DNA from: Rhodoblastus sp963704565
GTDB taxonomy: Bacteria; Pseudomonadota; Alphaproteobacteria; Rhizobiales; Beijerinckiaceae
Direction of reading: 5' to 3'
DNA length: 64,000 nucleotides
Assembly (NCBI GenBank): GCA_963704565.1
Contig: OY969917.1
Coordinates: 3,658,001-3,722,000 of the forward strand
Shown here: positions 1 through 8,886 of the stretch, one piece after another
Layout: the number at the start of each line of letters is the position of its first letter
How positions within the stretch are numbered: the first letter of the stretch is position 1
Translations under genes and position numbers: made by a program
The notes under the pieces: model-generated
Told to the model about the DNA's origin: nothing
What the model saw: only the letters and a program-made list of their open reading frames with translations
Database searches by the model: none

Positions 1-1
1 G

Positions 2-277
2 CTGCCGGCGTCGAAATGGCTTTATGATTTCGGCTGCGTGACGACCATGGACATAGCGCATCTGATCTATCGCCCCGGGGCGCCGCAGGGGGCGACCAAG
101 GATTTCGACTTCGGTCGGCAGGCGATGGAGACGCGCTGGCAGGCGGGCCTGACGGATGCCCAGGCCACGCTCGCGGCTTCGCCCTGGCTCACGCCGATGG
201 ACAAGGACAAGGGCGCGCGCACCTTCGATGTGCGGCGCGCGGCGGGGAAGCCCGAGCGCGACAGCCGGAAGATGTGA
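2..277 (+). CDS. Patatin-like phospholipase, C-terminal end only (gene starts before the window)
   Basis: The reading frame is open from base 2 and ends at a TGA at 275-277, so only the last 91 codons are visible. Features such as 'IAHLIYRP', a 'KDFDFGRQAME..W..G' stretch and a final 'RTFDVRR' resemble, from memory, the tail of large patatin-family (DUF3734-type) proteins of alphaproteobacteria, which hydrolyse acyl esters or take part in polyhydroxyalkanoate metabolism. The Ser-Asp catalytic dyad would lie upstream and cannot be checked. Codon use agrees with its neighbours. The family call is inferred from the tail alone. Confidence 0.6.
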   Translation: MPASKWLYDFGCVTTMDIAHLIYRPGAPQGATKDFDFGRQAMETRWQAGLTDAQATLAASPWLTPMDKDKGARTFDVRRAAGKPERDSRKM

Positions 278-309
278 GGCGGCGGGGGCGCGCAGCTTCG
301 TCACAACAA

Positions 310-413
310 CGTCATGGCCGCGCTTTTCGCGGGCGTCCACGCCGTGCGGAGCAGCAGACGATAGGGGTTGGCCCGCAGGCGTCGCGTGGATGGCCGGGAC
401 GACGCCCGGCCAT
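310..413. repeat. Intergenic palindromic repeat ('GTCATGGCC...' type)
   Basis: The 299-bp gap between the patatin end and the thioredoxin gene holds no supported gene. It has two facing elements: a 'GTCATGGCCGCGCTTTTCGC' half (310 onward) and a perfect 9-bp stem (390-398 with 405-413, loop 399-404) reading ATGGCCGGG/CCCGGCCAT. This is the type of REP-like palindrome scattered between genes in Hyphomicrobiales. No T-run follows, so a terminator role is not obvious. Confidence 0.55.
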
Positions 414-576
414 GACGGTCCCAATCGATCCGCGTTGACCTGAGCAGGGGGCCAAGATTGCGCGACATCACCATCGCGCGACATTACGATTGCGCAACTC
501 GAGCCATGGACTTCGTCGGCGTTCTCGATCAGTTTGCGCGGCGAATCGCCTTGCGTCCCAATACCGGAGCTTTTTC

Positions 577-1215
577 ATGAACCGCCGCGCTCTTCTTCGT
601 CTGGCCGCTCTTCGTCTAGCCACCTTGGGCCTGGCGCTTCAGGCCGTTTCGCCCGCTTTCGCCGACGACGGCAAGATCGACGTGGAGGCGATCCTCAACG
701 ATCCGGCGGCGCCGGTCGGCGGCAATCCGAAGGGCGACGTCACCATCGTCGCCTTCCTCGACTATAATTGCCCGTTCTGCAAAAAGGCGACGCCGGAGCT
801 GGACAAGCTGGTCAAGGCCGACGGCCATATCAGGCTGATTTACAAGGATTGGCCGATCCTCACTGAAGCTTCGGTCTATGGCGCGCATCTGGCGCTGGCC
901 GCGAAATATCAAGGCAAATACGAGCGGGTCCACAATGCGCTGATGGCCGTGCCCGGCCGCCGCAACGGCGAGGAAATCATGCTCGGGGCGGTCAAGACTT
1001 CAGGCGTCGACATGGGCCGGCTCAACGCCGATCTCAAGGCGCATGACGCGGATATTGCCGCGCTGATCAAGCGCAATGGCGAACAGGCCCAGGCGCTCGG
1101 CCTGGAGGGCACGCCGGTCTTTCTGATCGGGCCGTTCAAGGTCGCCGCCGCGCTCGATTACGCGGATTTCAAGAAGGTCGTCGGCCAAGTTCGCGCAGCG
1201 CAAAAGGCGAAATGA
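577..1215 (+). CDS. Periplasmic DsbA-family thioredoxin-like disulfide oxidoreductase
   Basis: This 212-residue exported protein begins with an Arg-rich n-region, a hydrophobic stretch and an 'AFA' cleavage site near residue 29. The thioredoxin fold follows with a CPFC active site in 'DYNCPFCKK', and a cis-Pro loop 'GTPVFLIG' near the end. Such proteins form or isomerize disulfide bonds in the periplasm (DsbA/Com1 type). The ATG at 577 is preferred over an upstream in-frame start at 490 because it has GGAG at 566-569 and directly precedes the signal peptide. The 3' end lies inside a short tandem repeat. The exact Dsb role is not resolvable; cytochrome c-rich cells need such proteins. Confidence 0.85.
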   Translation: MNRRALLRLAALRLATLGLALQAVSPAFADDGKIDVEAILNDPAAPVGGNPKGDVTIVAFLDYNCPFCKKATPELDKLVKADGHIRLIYKDWPILTEASVYGAHLALAAKYQGKYERVHNALMAVPGRRNGEEIMLGAVKTSGVDMGRLNADLKAHDADIAALIKRNGEQAQALGLEGTPVFLIGPFKVAAALDYADFKKVVGQVRAAQKAK

Positions 1216-1272
1216 GCCGCGCGGCGCAAAAGGCGCAATGATCCGCGCAACGCAAAAGGCGCGATGAGCCGT
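1198..1272. repeat. Three tandem copies of a 26-bp unit at a gene end
   Basis: The core CAAAAGGCG recurs at 1201, 1227 and 1253 with a 26-bp period, each followed by a variant of '(A/C/G)ATGAGCCG'. The first copy contains the last codons and stop of the thioredoxin gene, so the array seems to have grown by duplication of the gene's 3' end. Only three copies exist and there are no spacers, so it is not a CRISPR array. Confidence 0.7.
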
Positions 1273-1310
1273 CCCGCGCGGCGGCGGGACGGATCGGCGG
1301 ACGCCTGAAT

Positions 1311-1505
1311 TCAGTTCTTGGGCGTCGGGCAGGTGCTGAGGCCGAGGATGCTGTAAAGCGGGCACATGCCGACGGCGCCGGTGACCAGCGGAACCACGCC
1401 GATCCATCCCCACACGCCGACCTTGCCGGTGAAGGCAAGGCCGATCAAAACCAAGCCGACGATCACGCGCAATGCGCGATCCACAGTTCCCTCATTCACT
1501 TTCAT
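1311..1505 (-). CDS. Small DUF2892-type membrane protein
   Basis: A 64-residue protein of the kind annotated as DUF2892 (YgaP-like transmembrane domain). It opens 'MKVNEGTVDRALRVIVGL', followed by two hydrophobic helices (about residues 12-29 and 31-50) and a 'CPLY.ILGLSTC' tail with two cysteines. In rhodanese fusions this domain is linked to sulfur transfer, but the function of stand-alone copies is unknown. A strong AGGAGGG lies 7-8 bases before the ATG at 1505, which sets the start; an in-frame start at 1613 has no such site. It is convergent with the thioredoxin gene. Confidence 0.8.
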   Translation of the reverse strand: MKVNEGTVDRALRVIVGLVLIGLAFTGKVGVWGWIGVVPLVTGAVGMCPLYSILGLSTCPTPKN

Positions 1506-1723
1506 CTGGCGCCCTCCTGTTATCCTGGAGCGGCTCGCCCGCCGCCCATGGCGAAAGCCTAGTCGAATTCCCTTGCCGCCGATAGATGCGCCAACCACGC
1601 GGGCCGTGTTCAATGCCGCTGTTGCGGCCGGCGGCGCGGTCTGGGATCATTCGGCCATGGTGCGCGTTATGCAAAAGCTGGCCGATGGCGAAATCGGGCA
1701 GAAACAGGCGAGGGTAGGGCGCG

Positions 1724-3019
1724 ATGGATGAGCGCGCGCTGTTGAGAAAAATGTTCGACGCGGCGGTGGCCGCCGCCGCGCCCGCTCTCGTCGTGCCGCC
1801 GCATCTGCCCGCGCCGCCGCCTGGGCGCACGATCGTCGTCGGCGCCGGCAAGGCCGCCGCGTCGATGGCCCGCGCGGTGGATGCGAACTGGCCCGCCGAC
1901 AAGCCGCTGAGCGGCCTTGTCGTCACCCGCTATGGCTATGGCGTCGGCAAGCTCGACCGCATCGAAGTGGTCGAGGCGAGCCATCCGGTCCCCGACGAAG
2001 CCGGCCTCCATGCCGCGCAAAGAATTCTCGACAGGACGCGCGGGCTCGGTCCCGACGATCTCGTCCTGTGCCTGATCTCGGGCGGCGGCTCGTCGCTTCT
2101 GTCCCTGCCGGCGCCGGGCGTGACGCTGGCCGACAAACAGGCGATCAATCGCGCGCTGCTGCGCAGCGGCGCCGATATCGAAGACATGAATTGCGTGCGC
2201 AAACATCTCTCCGCGATCAAGGCGGGGCGGCTCGCGGCCGCCGCCGCTCCGGCGCGGGTGGTGTCGCTGATCATCTCCGATGTGCCGGGCGACGACCCCT
2301 CCATCATCGCCTCCGGTCCGACCGTTCCCGATTCCAGTACGCTGGAACAGGCGCGGGAGGTGCTCAAGCGTTACAAGATCGACGTTCCGCCCGCCGTCGC
2401 GGCGCTGCTCGCCGATCCCGCCAACGAGACGCCGAAGCCTGGCGACCCGGTTTTCGCGCGCAACAGCTTGCGGATGATCGCCACGCCCCAGGCTTCGCTC
2501 GAAGCCGCCGCGAGCGTCGCCCGCGCCGCCGGTTTCACGCCTTTGATCCTCGGCGACGCGCTCGAAGGCGAGGCGCGCGAGGTCGGACGGGTGATGAGCG
2601 GCATTGCGCGCCAGGTCGTGACGCATAATCAGCCGATCCCGGCGCCCTGCGTGCTGATTTCCGGCGGCGAAACGACGGTGACCGTGCGGGGAAAGGGCAG
2701 GGGAGGGCGCAATGTCGAATTTTTGCTGGCGCTCGCCATCGATCTCGACGGCCTGCCCGATGTTTTCGCCCTTGCCGGCGACACCGACGGCGTCGATGGC
2801 GCCGAGGAAGTCGCCGGCGCGCTTGTGACGCCGGACACGCTGGCGCGGGCGGAAAGTTTGGGCGTCAACGCCAGGGAAAGGCTTGCCGACAATGACGGCC
2901 ATGGCTTTTTCGAGCGGCTCGGCGATCAGCTCGTCACCGGCCCGACCTTGACCAATGTCAACGATTTCCGGGCGATCCTGATTTCCGGCGATCGGGGGAG
3001 GGGGCTTGAGGATCTTTAG
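1724..3019 (+). CDS. gckA: Glycerate 2-kinase (MOFRL family)
   Basis: A 431-residue protein of the DUF4147/MOFRL glycerate kinase family, which phosphorylates D-glycerate to 2-phosphoglycerate. Visible features are 'VVGAGKAAASMA' near the N-terminus, 'CLISGGGSSLL' around residue 118, 'DVPGDDPSIIASGPT' around 190, and a C-terminal MOFRL part with 'GGETTVTVRGKGRGGRN' and 'AGDTDGVDG'. Length is normal. It precedes the permease and glycolate oxidase genes on the same strand, so it fits the last step of glycolate-glyoxylate-tartronate semialdehyde-glycerate salvage. The ATG at 1724 follows an AGGG-rich stretch. The older name ttuD is used for the same family. Confidence 0.88.
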   Translation: MDERALLRKMFDAAVAAAAPALVVPPHLPAPPPGRTIVVGAGKAAASMARAVDANWPADKPLSGLVVTRYGYGVGKLDRIEVVEASHPVPDEAGLHAAQRILDRTRGLGPDDLVLCLISGGGSSLLSLPAPGVTLADKQAINRALLRSGADIEDMNCVRKHLSAIKAGRLAAAAAPARVVSLIISDVPGDDPSIIASGPTVPDSSTLEQAREVLKRYKIDVPPAVAALLADPANETPKPGDPVFARNSLRMIATPQASLEAAASVARAAGFTPLILGDALEGEAREVGRVMSGIARQVVTHNQPIPAPCVLISGGETTVTVRGKGRGGRNVEFLLALAIDLDGLPDVFALAGDTDGVDGAEEVAGALVTPDTLARAESLGVNARERLADNDGHGFFERLGDQLVTGPTLTNVNDFRAILISGDRGRGLEDL

Positions 3020-3129
3020 TGGATGAGGCTTTCATGAACGAAGGGCCGGCTTGCACCCGCCCTCGCGCAGTGATCATCTGAGTTAACGGCGCGATCAAAA
3101 AAAACGACGCCGAATTGGGGAGGGGAAAA

Positions 3130-4752
3130 ATGTTCGCGCAGCTTTTGACGCCGGTCGGGAACAGCCTCGGCCTGTCCTTTCTCGCCGCCGCGTCGCCGGT
3201 GGCGATGGTGCTTCTCCTGCTTGGCGTCCTGCGGCGCCCGGCCTGGCAGGCGGCTTTGGCCGGTCTCGTGACCGGCCTCGCGGCGGCGATCTTGCTGTGG
3301 CGCATGCCGCCCGCGCTTGCCTTGAATGCCGTGGCGGCCGGTGCCGTTTTCGCGCTCTGGCCGGTGATGTGGATCGTGGTCAACGCGCTGCTGCTCTATA
3401 ATGTCGCGGTCAAATCGGGCCGGTTCGAAGCCTTTCGCGTCTGGGTGCTCAACCATTTGCCCAACGACCGCCGCATCGTCCTGGTGGTGATCGGCTTCTG
3501 TTTCGGCGCGCTGCTCGAAGGCGTCGCCGGCTTCGGCACGCCGGTCGCGATCACCAGTTCGCTGCTGATTCTGGTCGGCTTTCCGCCCCTTGAAGCGATT
3601 GTCTTCGTCCTGATCTTCAACACCGCTCCGGTCGCCTTCGGCGCGCTCGGCGTTCCGGTCACGGTGCTCGGCGCGGTCACCGGCCTGCCGGCGACGGCGC
3701 TGGCCCAGATGATCGGCCGCCAGCTTCCTTTCATCGCGCTCATCCTGCCGTTCTATGTCATGGCGCTTTACGGCGGCTGGCGGTCGATCCGCGCCTTGTG
3801 GCCGGTTCTGCTGGTCGCCGGCGGCAGTTTCGCGGCGTCGCAATTCGTGGCGTCGAATTATCTCGACTATGCGCTGACCGACGTTCTCTCGGCGCTGGGT
3901 TCGCTCGTCGGCACGCTTGCCTTTCTGCTGGTGTGGAAGCCGAAGCTTTCGCCGGAATTCGCCATCAACAGGGAAGCGTTGGAAGAGCGTGGCGTCGAAA
4001 CCTATGTCCAGCCCTGGCAGGGCTGGCTGCCCTGGCTGATCGTCTCGGCCATCGTCATCGCCTGGACCCATATGGGGATCGCCAAGGTCGCCCAGCAGGC
4101 AATTCCCTGGCCGGGTCTCGACAAGGCGATTTCGATCACCCTCTACAACGGCAAAGCCTATGCCGCCGTATGGACCTTCCAGCCGCTCGGCACGGGCACG
4201 GCGATCCTGCTGGCGGCGGTCGTCACGGCGCTGGTCGTCAAGCTTTCGGTCAAGGATTTTCTCGGCGCTATCCGGCAGACCGCCATCCAATCCTTCATCC
4301 CGATCGTCACCGTGATGACGATCATCGGACTTGCCTATCTGATGAACTATTCCGGCCTTGCCTATACCCTCGGTTATGGCGTCGCCTCGACCGGCAAATT
4401 GTTCGTCGTTCTCTCGCCCTTCCTCGGCTGGGTCGCGGTCATGCTCTCCGGCAGCGACACATCGGGCAACGCCCTGTTCGGCAATTTGCAGGTGGTCGCG
4501 GCGCGTCAGCTTGATCTCAATCCCGTGCTGTTCGCGGCGACCAATTCCTCGGGCGGCGTGCTGGGCAAGATGATTTCGCCGCAAAACATCGCGACCGGCG
4601 CGGCCGTCACCAATTTAAGGGGCCAGGAAGGCGCGATTTTCGCGGGAACTTTCGTCCATAGCATCGTTCTGACCTTTTTGCTCAGCCTGCTGGTCGTCGT
4701 GCAGCAATATCTGATCCCCTGGATCATTCCGGTCGTCGGAGCCATGAAATGA
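3130..4752 (+). CDS. L-lactate/glycolate permease (LctP family)
   Basis: A 540-residue integral membrane protein with about a dozen hydrophobic helices and the family signature 'SGSDTSGNALFGNLQ' followed by 'NSSGGVLGKMISPQN' near the C-terminus. LctP-family carriers (LldP, GlcA) import lactate or glycolate with protons across the inner membrane. The start at 3130 is chosen because of the GGGGAGGGG just upstream. Its stop overlaps the glcD start by four bases (ATGA), which couples the two genes and makes glycolate the likelier substrate. That substrate choice is inference from context; the family itself is clear. Confidence 0.88.
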   Translation: MFAQLLTPVGNSLGLSFLAAASPVAMVLLLLGVLRRPAWQAALAGLVTGLAAAILLWRMPPALALNAVAAGAVFALWPVMWIVVNALLLYNVAVKSGRFEAFRVWVLNHLPNDRRIVLVVIGFCFGALLEGVAGFGTPVAITSSLLILVGFPPLEAIVFVLIFNTAPVAFGALGVPVTVLGAVTGLPATALAQMIGRQLPFIALILPFYVMALYGGWRSIRALWPVLLVAGGSFAASQFVASNYLDYALTDVLSALGSLVGTLAFLLVWKPKLSPEFAINREALEERGVETYVQPWQGWLPWLIVSAIVIAWTHMGIAKVAQQAIPWPGLDKAISITLYNGKAYAAVWTFQPLGTGTAILLAAVVTALVVKLSVKDFLGAIRQTAIQSFIPIVTVMTIIGLAYLMNYSGLAYTLGYGVASTGKLFVVLSPFLGWVAVMLSGSDTSGNALFGNLQVVAARQLDLNPVLFAATNSSGGVLGKMISPQNIATGAAVTNLRGQEGAIFAGTFVHSIVLTFLLSLLVVVQQYLIPWIIPVVGAMK

Positions 4753-6239
4753 TCAGAATGCCGGAACCCGACGCCGCGCTGCTGGCGCGGCGGGCGGAAA
4801 TCGTCGCGGCGCTCCAAGCCATTGTGCCGGGCGAGGGGGTGATCGAGTCCGAGCGCGAGCGCCGCGCTTTCGAATGCGACGCCTTGACCGCCTATCATCA
4901 ATTGCCGATGGCGGTGGTGCTGCCGGAAAACACCCGGCAGGTCGTCGAAATCCTGCGCTATTGCAAGGCCAACAGGATCAAGGTGGTGCCGCGCGGCGCC
5001 GGCACCTCGCTGTCGGGCGGCGCATTGCCGCTGGCCGATGGGATCGTTCTGGGTCTCGGCAAATTCAAGCGCATTCTCGACATCGATGTCGCCAACCGCT
5101 GCGTGGTGGTGCAGCCCGGCGTCACCAATCTCGGCATCACCCACGCCGTCCAGGCGCACGGGCTTTATTACGCGCCCGATCCGTCGAGCCAGATCGCCTG
5201 CAGCATCGGCGGCAATGTCGCGGAAAATTCCGGCGGCGTGCATTGCCTGAAATATGGCCTGACCACCAATAATGTGATCGGGGTCGAATTCGTCACCATG
5301 GAGGGCGACATCATTCGCGTCGGCGGCAAGCATTTCGACGCCGGCGACTACGATCTGCTCGGCGTGATGGTGGGTTCCGAAGGCCTGCTCGGCGTGGTCA
5401 CGGAAGTGACGGTGCGGGTGCTGCCTTCGCCCCCCGGGGCCCGCGCGCTTCTCATCGGCTTTCCCTCGATCGAAGGCGCCGGCGAATGCGTCGCCGCGGT
5501 GATCGGCTCCGGGATCATTCCCGGCGGCATGGAGATCATGGACAAGCTGGCGATCGAGGCGGCGGAAGCTTTCGTCCACGCCAATTATCCGCTCGACGCC
5601 GCGGCCCTGCTGATCGTCGAACTCGACGGCTGCGCGGCGGAGGTCGATCATCTGATCGCGGCGGTGGAATCCATTGCGATGGACCATGGCGCGACCTCCT
5701 GCCGCGCCAGCCAGTCGGAGGAGGAGCGGCTGCTGTTCTGGGCTGGACGCAAGGCGGCCTTTCCCGCCGTCGGCCGCATCTCGCCCGATTATTACTGCAT
5801 GGACGGCACCATTCCGCGCAAGGAAATCGGCCGCGTGCTGACGCGGATGAAGGAGATGGAGCGGCATTACGGCCTGCGCTGCGCCAATGTCTTTCATGCC
5901 GGCGACGGCAATCTCCATCCGCTCATTCTCTACGACGCCAACCAGCCCGGCGAATTGCAGCGGGCCGAGGATTTCGGCGCCGAAATATTGCGGCTTTGCG
6001 TCGAGGTCGGCGGCGTTCTGACCGGCGAACATGGCGTCGGCGTCGAAAAGCGCGATCTGATGAACACGATGTTCAACGAGACCGATCTCAACCAGCAGCA
6101 GCGGCTCAAATGCGCCTTCGACGACGAGAGCCTGCTCAATCCCGGAAAAGTCTTTCCCCAGCTTTGCCGCTGCGCCGAGCTCGGCCGGATGCATGTCCAC
6201 GCGGGACAATTGCGCTTTCCAGATCTGCCGCGTTTCTAG
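4749..6239 (+). CDS. glcD: Glycolate oxidase subunit GlcD (FAD-linked)
   Basis: A 496-residue FAD-binding oxidoreductase that oxidizes glycolate to glyoxylate together with GlcE and GlcF at the inner membrane. The PCMH-type FAD domain shows 'VPRGAGTSLSGGALP' (about 77-91) and 'SSQIACSIGGNVAENSGG' (about 150). The C-terminal FAD-oxidase domain has 'FHAGDGNLHP' and 'GEHGVGVEKR'. The length matches GlcD. The gene overlaps the permease gene by four bases and is separated from glcE by a hairpin and a repeat (6242-6340), which may lower or stabilise expression between the two. A D-lactate dehydrogenase role is possible but less likely with glcE and glcF following. Confidence 0.92.
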   Translation: MIRMPEPDAALLARRAEIVAALQAIVPGEGVIESERERRAFECDALTAYHQLPMAVVLPENTRQVVEILRYCKANRIKVVPRGAGTSLSGGALPLADGIVLGLGKFKRILDIDVANRCVVVQPGVTNLGITHAVQAHGLYYAPDPSSQIACSIGGNVAENSGGVHCLKYGLTTNNVIGVEFVTMEGDIIRVGGKHFDAGDYDLLGVMVGSEGLLGVVTEVTVRVLPSPPGARALLIGFPSIEGAGECVAAVIGSGIIPGGMEIMDKLAIEAAEAFVHANYPLDAAALLIVELDGCAAEVDHLIAAVESIAMDHGATSCRASQSEEERLLFWAGRKAAFPAVGRISPDYYCMDGTIPRKEIGRVLTRMKEMERHYGLRCANVFHAGDGNLHPLILYDANQPGELQRAEDFGAEILRLCVEVGGVLTGEHGVGVEKRDLMNTMFNETDLNQQQRLKCAFDDESLLNPGKVFPQLCRCAELGRMHVHAGQLRFPDLPRF

Positions 6240-6241
6240 AA

Positions 6242-6273
6242 CTTGCTCGGTGAACTCCCGTTCACCGAGCAAG
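6242..6273. terminator. Perfect 14-bp hairpin between glcD and glcE
   Basis: Bases 6242-6255 (CTTGCTCGGTGAAC) pair perfectly with 6260-6273 around a TCCC loop, followed by CTCTAGATTTTTG. The short T-run makes partial transcription termination possible, but the operon clearly continues into glcE, so an mRNA-stabilising or attenuating role is equally likely. It starts two bases after the glcD stop. Confidence 0.55.
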
Positions 6274-6340
6274 CTCTAGATTTTTGTTTTCACGCATTTT
6301 CTTAACGCGAACCGGCATCCACTTCGCTTGAAAATGCTCT
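6274..6340. repeat. Hyphomicrobiales intergenic repeat, 'CTCTAGA...AATGCTCT' type
   Basis: The sequence from CTCTAGATTTTT to GAAAATGCTCT, with the internal core TTAACGCGAACCGGCATCC, has the form of a dispersed repeat found between genes in this bacterial order. The ends CTCTAGA and TGCTCT are shared with the other repeats at 32387, 53050 and 62288. It lies directly before the glcE ribosome-binding site. Confidence 0.55.
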
Positions 6341-6356
6341 TGAGGCGCGAAAAACC

Positions 6357-7577
6357 ATGACCGAGTTCCGTCCCTCGGACGAGAAACAGATCGCCGAAAT
6401 CGTCGCTGACGCGGCGGCGCGGCGACAAAGCCTGGAGATCGTCGCGGGGGGTAGCAAGCGCGGCTTCGGGCGGCCGGTGAAGGCCGAACATGTTCTCGAC
6501 GTTTCGCGGATCGCCGGCGTCGTCAATTACGAAGCCGCCGAACTGGTCTTGACCGCGCGTCCGGGAACGCCGCTCGCCGCGATCCAGGCGGAGCTTGCCG
6601 CCAAGGGCCAGATGCTGGCCTTCGAGCCGCCCGGCTGGCGGAGGCTTTTTGAAACCAACGCTGAACCCACCCTTGGGGGCGTGCTGGCCTGCAATATCGG
6701 CGGGCCGCGCCGCGTGCGCGCCGGGGCGCCGCGCGATTTCTTCCTCGGCTTTTCGGCGGTCAACGGGCGGGGCGAGATTTGGAAGGGCGGCGGCAAGGTG
6801 GTGAAAAACGTCACTGGCTTCGATGTCAGCAAATTGCTCGCCGGCTCCTTCGGCACGCTTTCCGTGCTGACCGAAATCACGCTCAAGGTGATGCCGCGCC
6901 CGGAGACGGAATGCACCATCCTGCTCCACGCGCTCGCCGATGAGGTCGCGGTGGCGACCATGGCCAAGGCCCTGAACACGCCTTTTGAAGTCTCGGGCGT
7001 GGCTCATCTGCCGCCGACCGCCGCGCGGCGGTCGGCGGCCCCCGCTATCGCTCAAGGACTTGGGGCGGTCACCGCGCTGCGGATCGAAGGGCCAGGGCCA
7101 TCGGTCGCCTTCCGCGCCGAGGCGCTCGAAAGCCTGTTCGGTCGCGGCGAAAGGCTCGATCCTGCCGCGTCCGCGCCATTCTGGGAGGAGGTCGGCGAGG
7201 CTCGATCGCTGTTGCCGCAAGGCGCGTGCGTGGTCTGGCGCCTTTGCCCGACGCCGAGTGAGGCTTCCTCCGTCGCGAGCGCGCTTCATGCGCGCCTGCC
7301 TTCGGCCGAGGCTTTTTTCGACTGGGGCGGCGGCCTGGTCTGGCTGAGCCTGGACAGTGAAGAGGCGGGCGCCGACGCCGGCGCGGCCGTCGTGCGCGGG
7401 GCGATGAAATCCTGCGGCGGACACGCCACCTTGATGGTCGCGCCCGCCGCGACGCGCGAAAGGGTCGCGGTTTTCGAGCCCGCGCCCGGCCCGCTCGCGG
7501 CGTTGCGGGCGCGGGTGAAGGCCGGCTTCGATCCGTCCGGCGTTCTCAATCCCGGCCGCATGCAAGAGGGCGTTTGA
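6357..7577 (+). CDS. glcE: Glycolate oxidase subunit GlcE (FAD-binding)
   Basis: A 406-residue protein with one FAD_binding_4 domain, the second flavin subunit of glycolate oxidase. Visible are 'EIVAGGSKRGFGRP' (FAD pyrophosphate loop, about 28-41), 'PTLGGVLACNIGGPRRV' (about 103-119) and 'VKNVTGFDVSKLLAGSFG' (about 150-167), and it closes with 'FDPSGVLNPGRM'. These are typical of GlcE. The ATG at 6357 follows TTGAGG. The stop lies 4 bases before the glcF ATG, so translation is probably coupled. Confidence 0.9.
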   Translation: MTEFRPSDEKQIAEIVADAAARRQSLEIVAGGSKRGFGRPVKAEHVLDVSRIAGVVNYEAAELVLTARPGTPLAAIQAELAAKGQMLAFEPPGWRRLFETNAEPTLGGVLACNIGGPRRVRAGAPRDFFLGFSAVNGRGEIWKGGGKVVKNVTGFDVSKLLAGSFGTLSVLTEITLKVMPRPETECTILLHALADEVAVATMAKALNTPFEVSGVAHLPPTAARRSAAPAIAQGLGAVTALRIEGPGPSVAFRAEALESLFGRGERLDPAASAPFWEEVGEARSLLPQGACVVWRLCPTPSEASSVASALHARLPSAEAFFDWGGGLVWLSLDSEEAGADAGAAVVRGAMKSCGGHATLMVAPAATRERVAVFEPAPGPLAALRARVKAGFDPSGVLNPGRMQEGV

Positions 7578-7581
7578 GGCC

Positions 7582-8868
7582 ATGCAGACCAATTTCAGCC
7601 CGGCCCAGCTTGCCGACCCGAACATCAGGACAGCGGAAAAGATTCTGCGCGCCTGCGTCCACTGCGGCTTCTGCACCGCGACCTGCCCGACCTACGTGCT
7701 GCGCGGCGACGAGCTCGACAGCCCGCGCGGCCGCATCTATCTCATCAAGGACATGCTGGAGAACGACCGCGCGGCGAGCGCCGAGGAGGTCAAGCATATC
7801 GACCGCTGCCTGTCCTGCCTGTCCTGCATGACGACCTGCCCGTCGGGCGTCGATTACATGCATCTGGTCGATCATGCCCGTCACCATATCGAACAGACCT
7901 TTCGGCGGCCCTGGCTCGACCGCGTCATGCGCCGCGTCTTCGGCTTCGTGCTGCCGAGGCCCGCTCTGTTTCGCGCCGCCCTGATCCTGGCGAAACTCGG
8001 CAAGCCCTTCGCAGGCTTGCTGCCGGCAAAGCTGCGCGCGCCCTTCGCCATGGTCCCGAGTGTCGTCCCGAACGCCTCGGCCTGGGACAGGCCGCGCGTG
8101 ATTTCGCGGCCGCAGCCGAATGTGCGGCGCGTCGCCCTGATGACCGGCTGCGCGCAAAAGGTGCTGTCGCCGCAGATCAATGAGGCCACGATCAGGCTGC
8201 TGACGCGGCATGGCTGCGAGGTGGTGATCGCGGAAGGGTCGGGCTGTTGCGGCGCGCTCAACCATCATCTGGGCCAGGACCAGGGCCTGGATTTCGCGCG
8301 GAAAAATATTCTCGCCTGGAGCCGCGAGATGGAGGCGGGCTTTCTCGACGCCATTGTCGTCAACGCCTCGGGCTGCGGCGTGACGGTCAAGGATTATGGC
8401 TTCATGTTCCGCGACGATCCCGAACTCGCGAACAAAGCGGCGAAGATTTCGGCGCTGGCGCGCGACATCACCGAACTGATGAGCGAGATCGGCCTTCTGG
8501 CGCCCGTCAACGCCGCCGGGCGGCGCGTCGCTTATCACAGCGCCTGCTCGCTCCAGCACGGCCAGAAAATCCGCAACCAGCCGAAACAGCTTTTGCAAGA
8601 CGCCGGCTTTACCGTGCTCGATCCGCCCGAAGGCCATCTCTGCTGCGGCTCGGCGGGGACATATAATCTGCTTCAGCCGGAGATTGCGGCGGAGCTGCGC
8701 GATCGCAAGGTCGCCGCTATCGAAAGCACGCGGCCGGAAATGGTCGCCGCCGGCAATATCGGCTGCATCACGCAGATCGCCGGCGGGACGCGCCTGCCGG
8801 TGGTCCATACCGTCGAATTGCTCGACTGGGCGACCGGAGGCCCCCGCCCGCGCAATCTCCCTGCGTGA
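7582..8868 (+). CDS. glcF: Glycolate oxidase iron-sulfur subunit GlcF
   Basis: A 428-residue electron-transfer subunit with two [4Fe-4S] ferredoxin motifs (CVHCGFCTATCP near 30 and CLSCLSCMTTCP near 74) and two cysteine-rich CCG domains, seen as 'GSGCCGALNHHLGQ' and 'HLCCGSAGTYN'. It passes electrons from GlcDE to the quinone pool at the inner membrane. Length and order (D, E, F) match known operons. A strong hairpin follows its stop. Confidence 0.92.
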   Translation: MQTNFSPAQLADPNIRTAEKILRACVHCGFCTATCPTYVLRGDELDSPRGRIYLIKDMLENDRAASAEEVKHIDRCLSCLSCMTTCPSGVDYMHLVDHARHHIEQTFRRPWLDRVMRRVFGFVLPRPALFRAALILAKLGKPFAGLLPAKLRAPFAMVPSVVPNASAWDRPRVISRPQPNVRRVALMTGCAQKVLSPQINEATIRLLTRHGCEVVIAEGSGCCGALNHHLGQDQGLDFARKNILAWSREMEAGFLDAIVVNASGCGVTVKDYGFMFRDDPELANKAAKISALARDITELMSEIGLLAPVNAAGRRVAYHSACSLQHGQKIRNQPKQLLQDAGFTVLDPPEGHLCCGSAGTYNLLQPEIAAELRDRKVAAIESTRPEMVAAGNIGCITQIAGGTRLPVVHTVELLDWATGGPRPRNLPA

Positions 8869-8886
8869 AGGGATCGCACAAAGCAA

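Noticed and set aside
1198..1272. Possible CRISPR array
   Set aside because: Only three imperfect 26-bp units without spacers; no cas genes in the window.
6242..6273. Strong terminator ending the glc operon after glcD
   Set aside because: The T-run is short and interrupted and glcE and glcF follow at once, so full termination is unlikely; kept only as a hairpin with moderate confidence.
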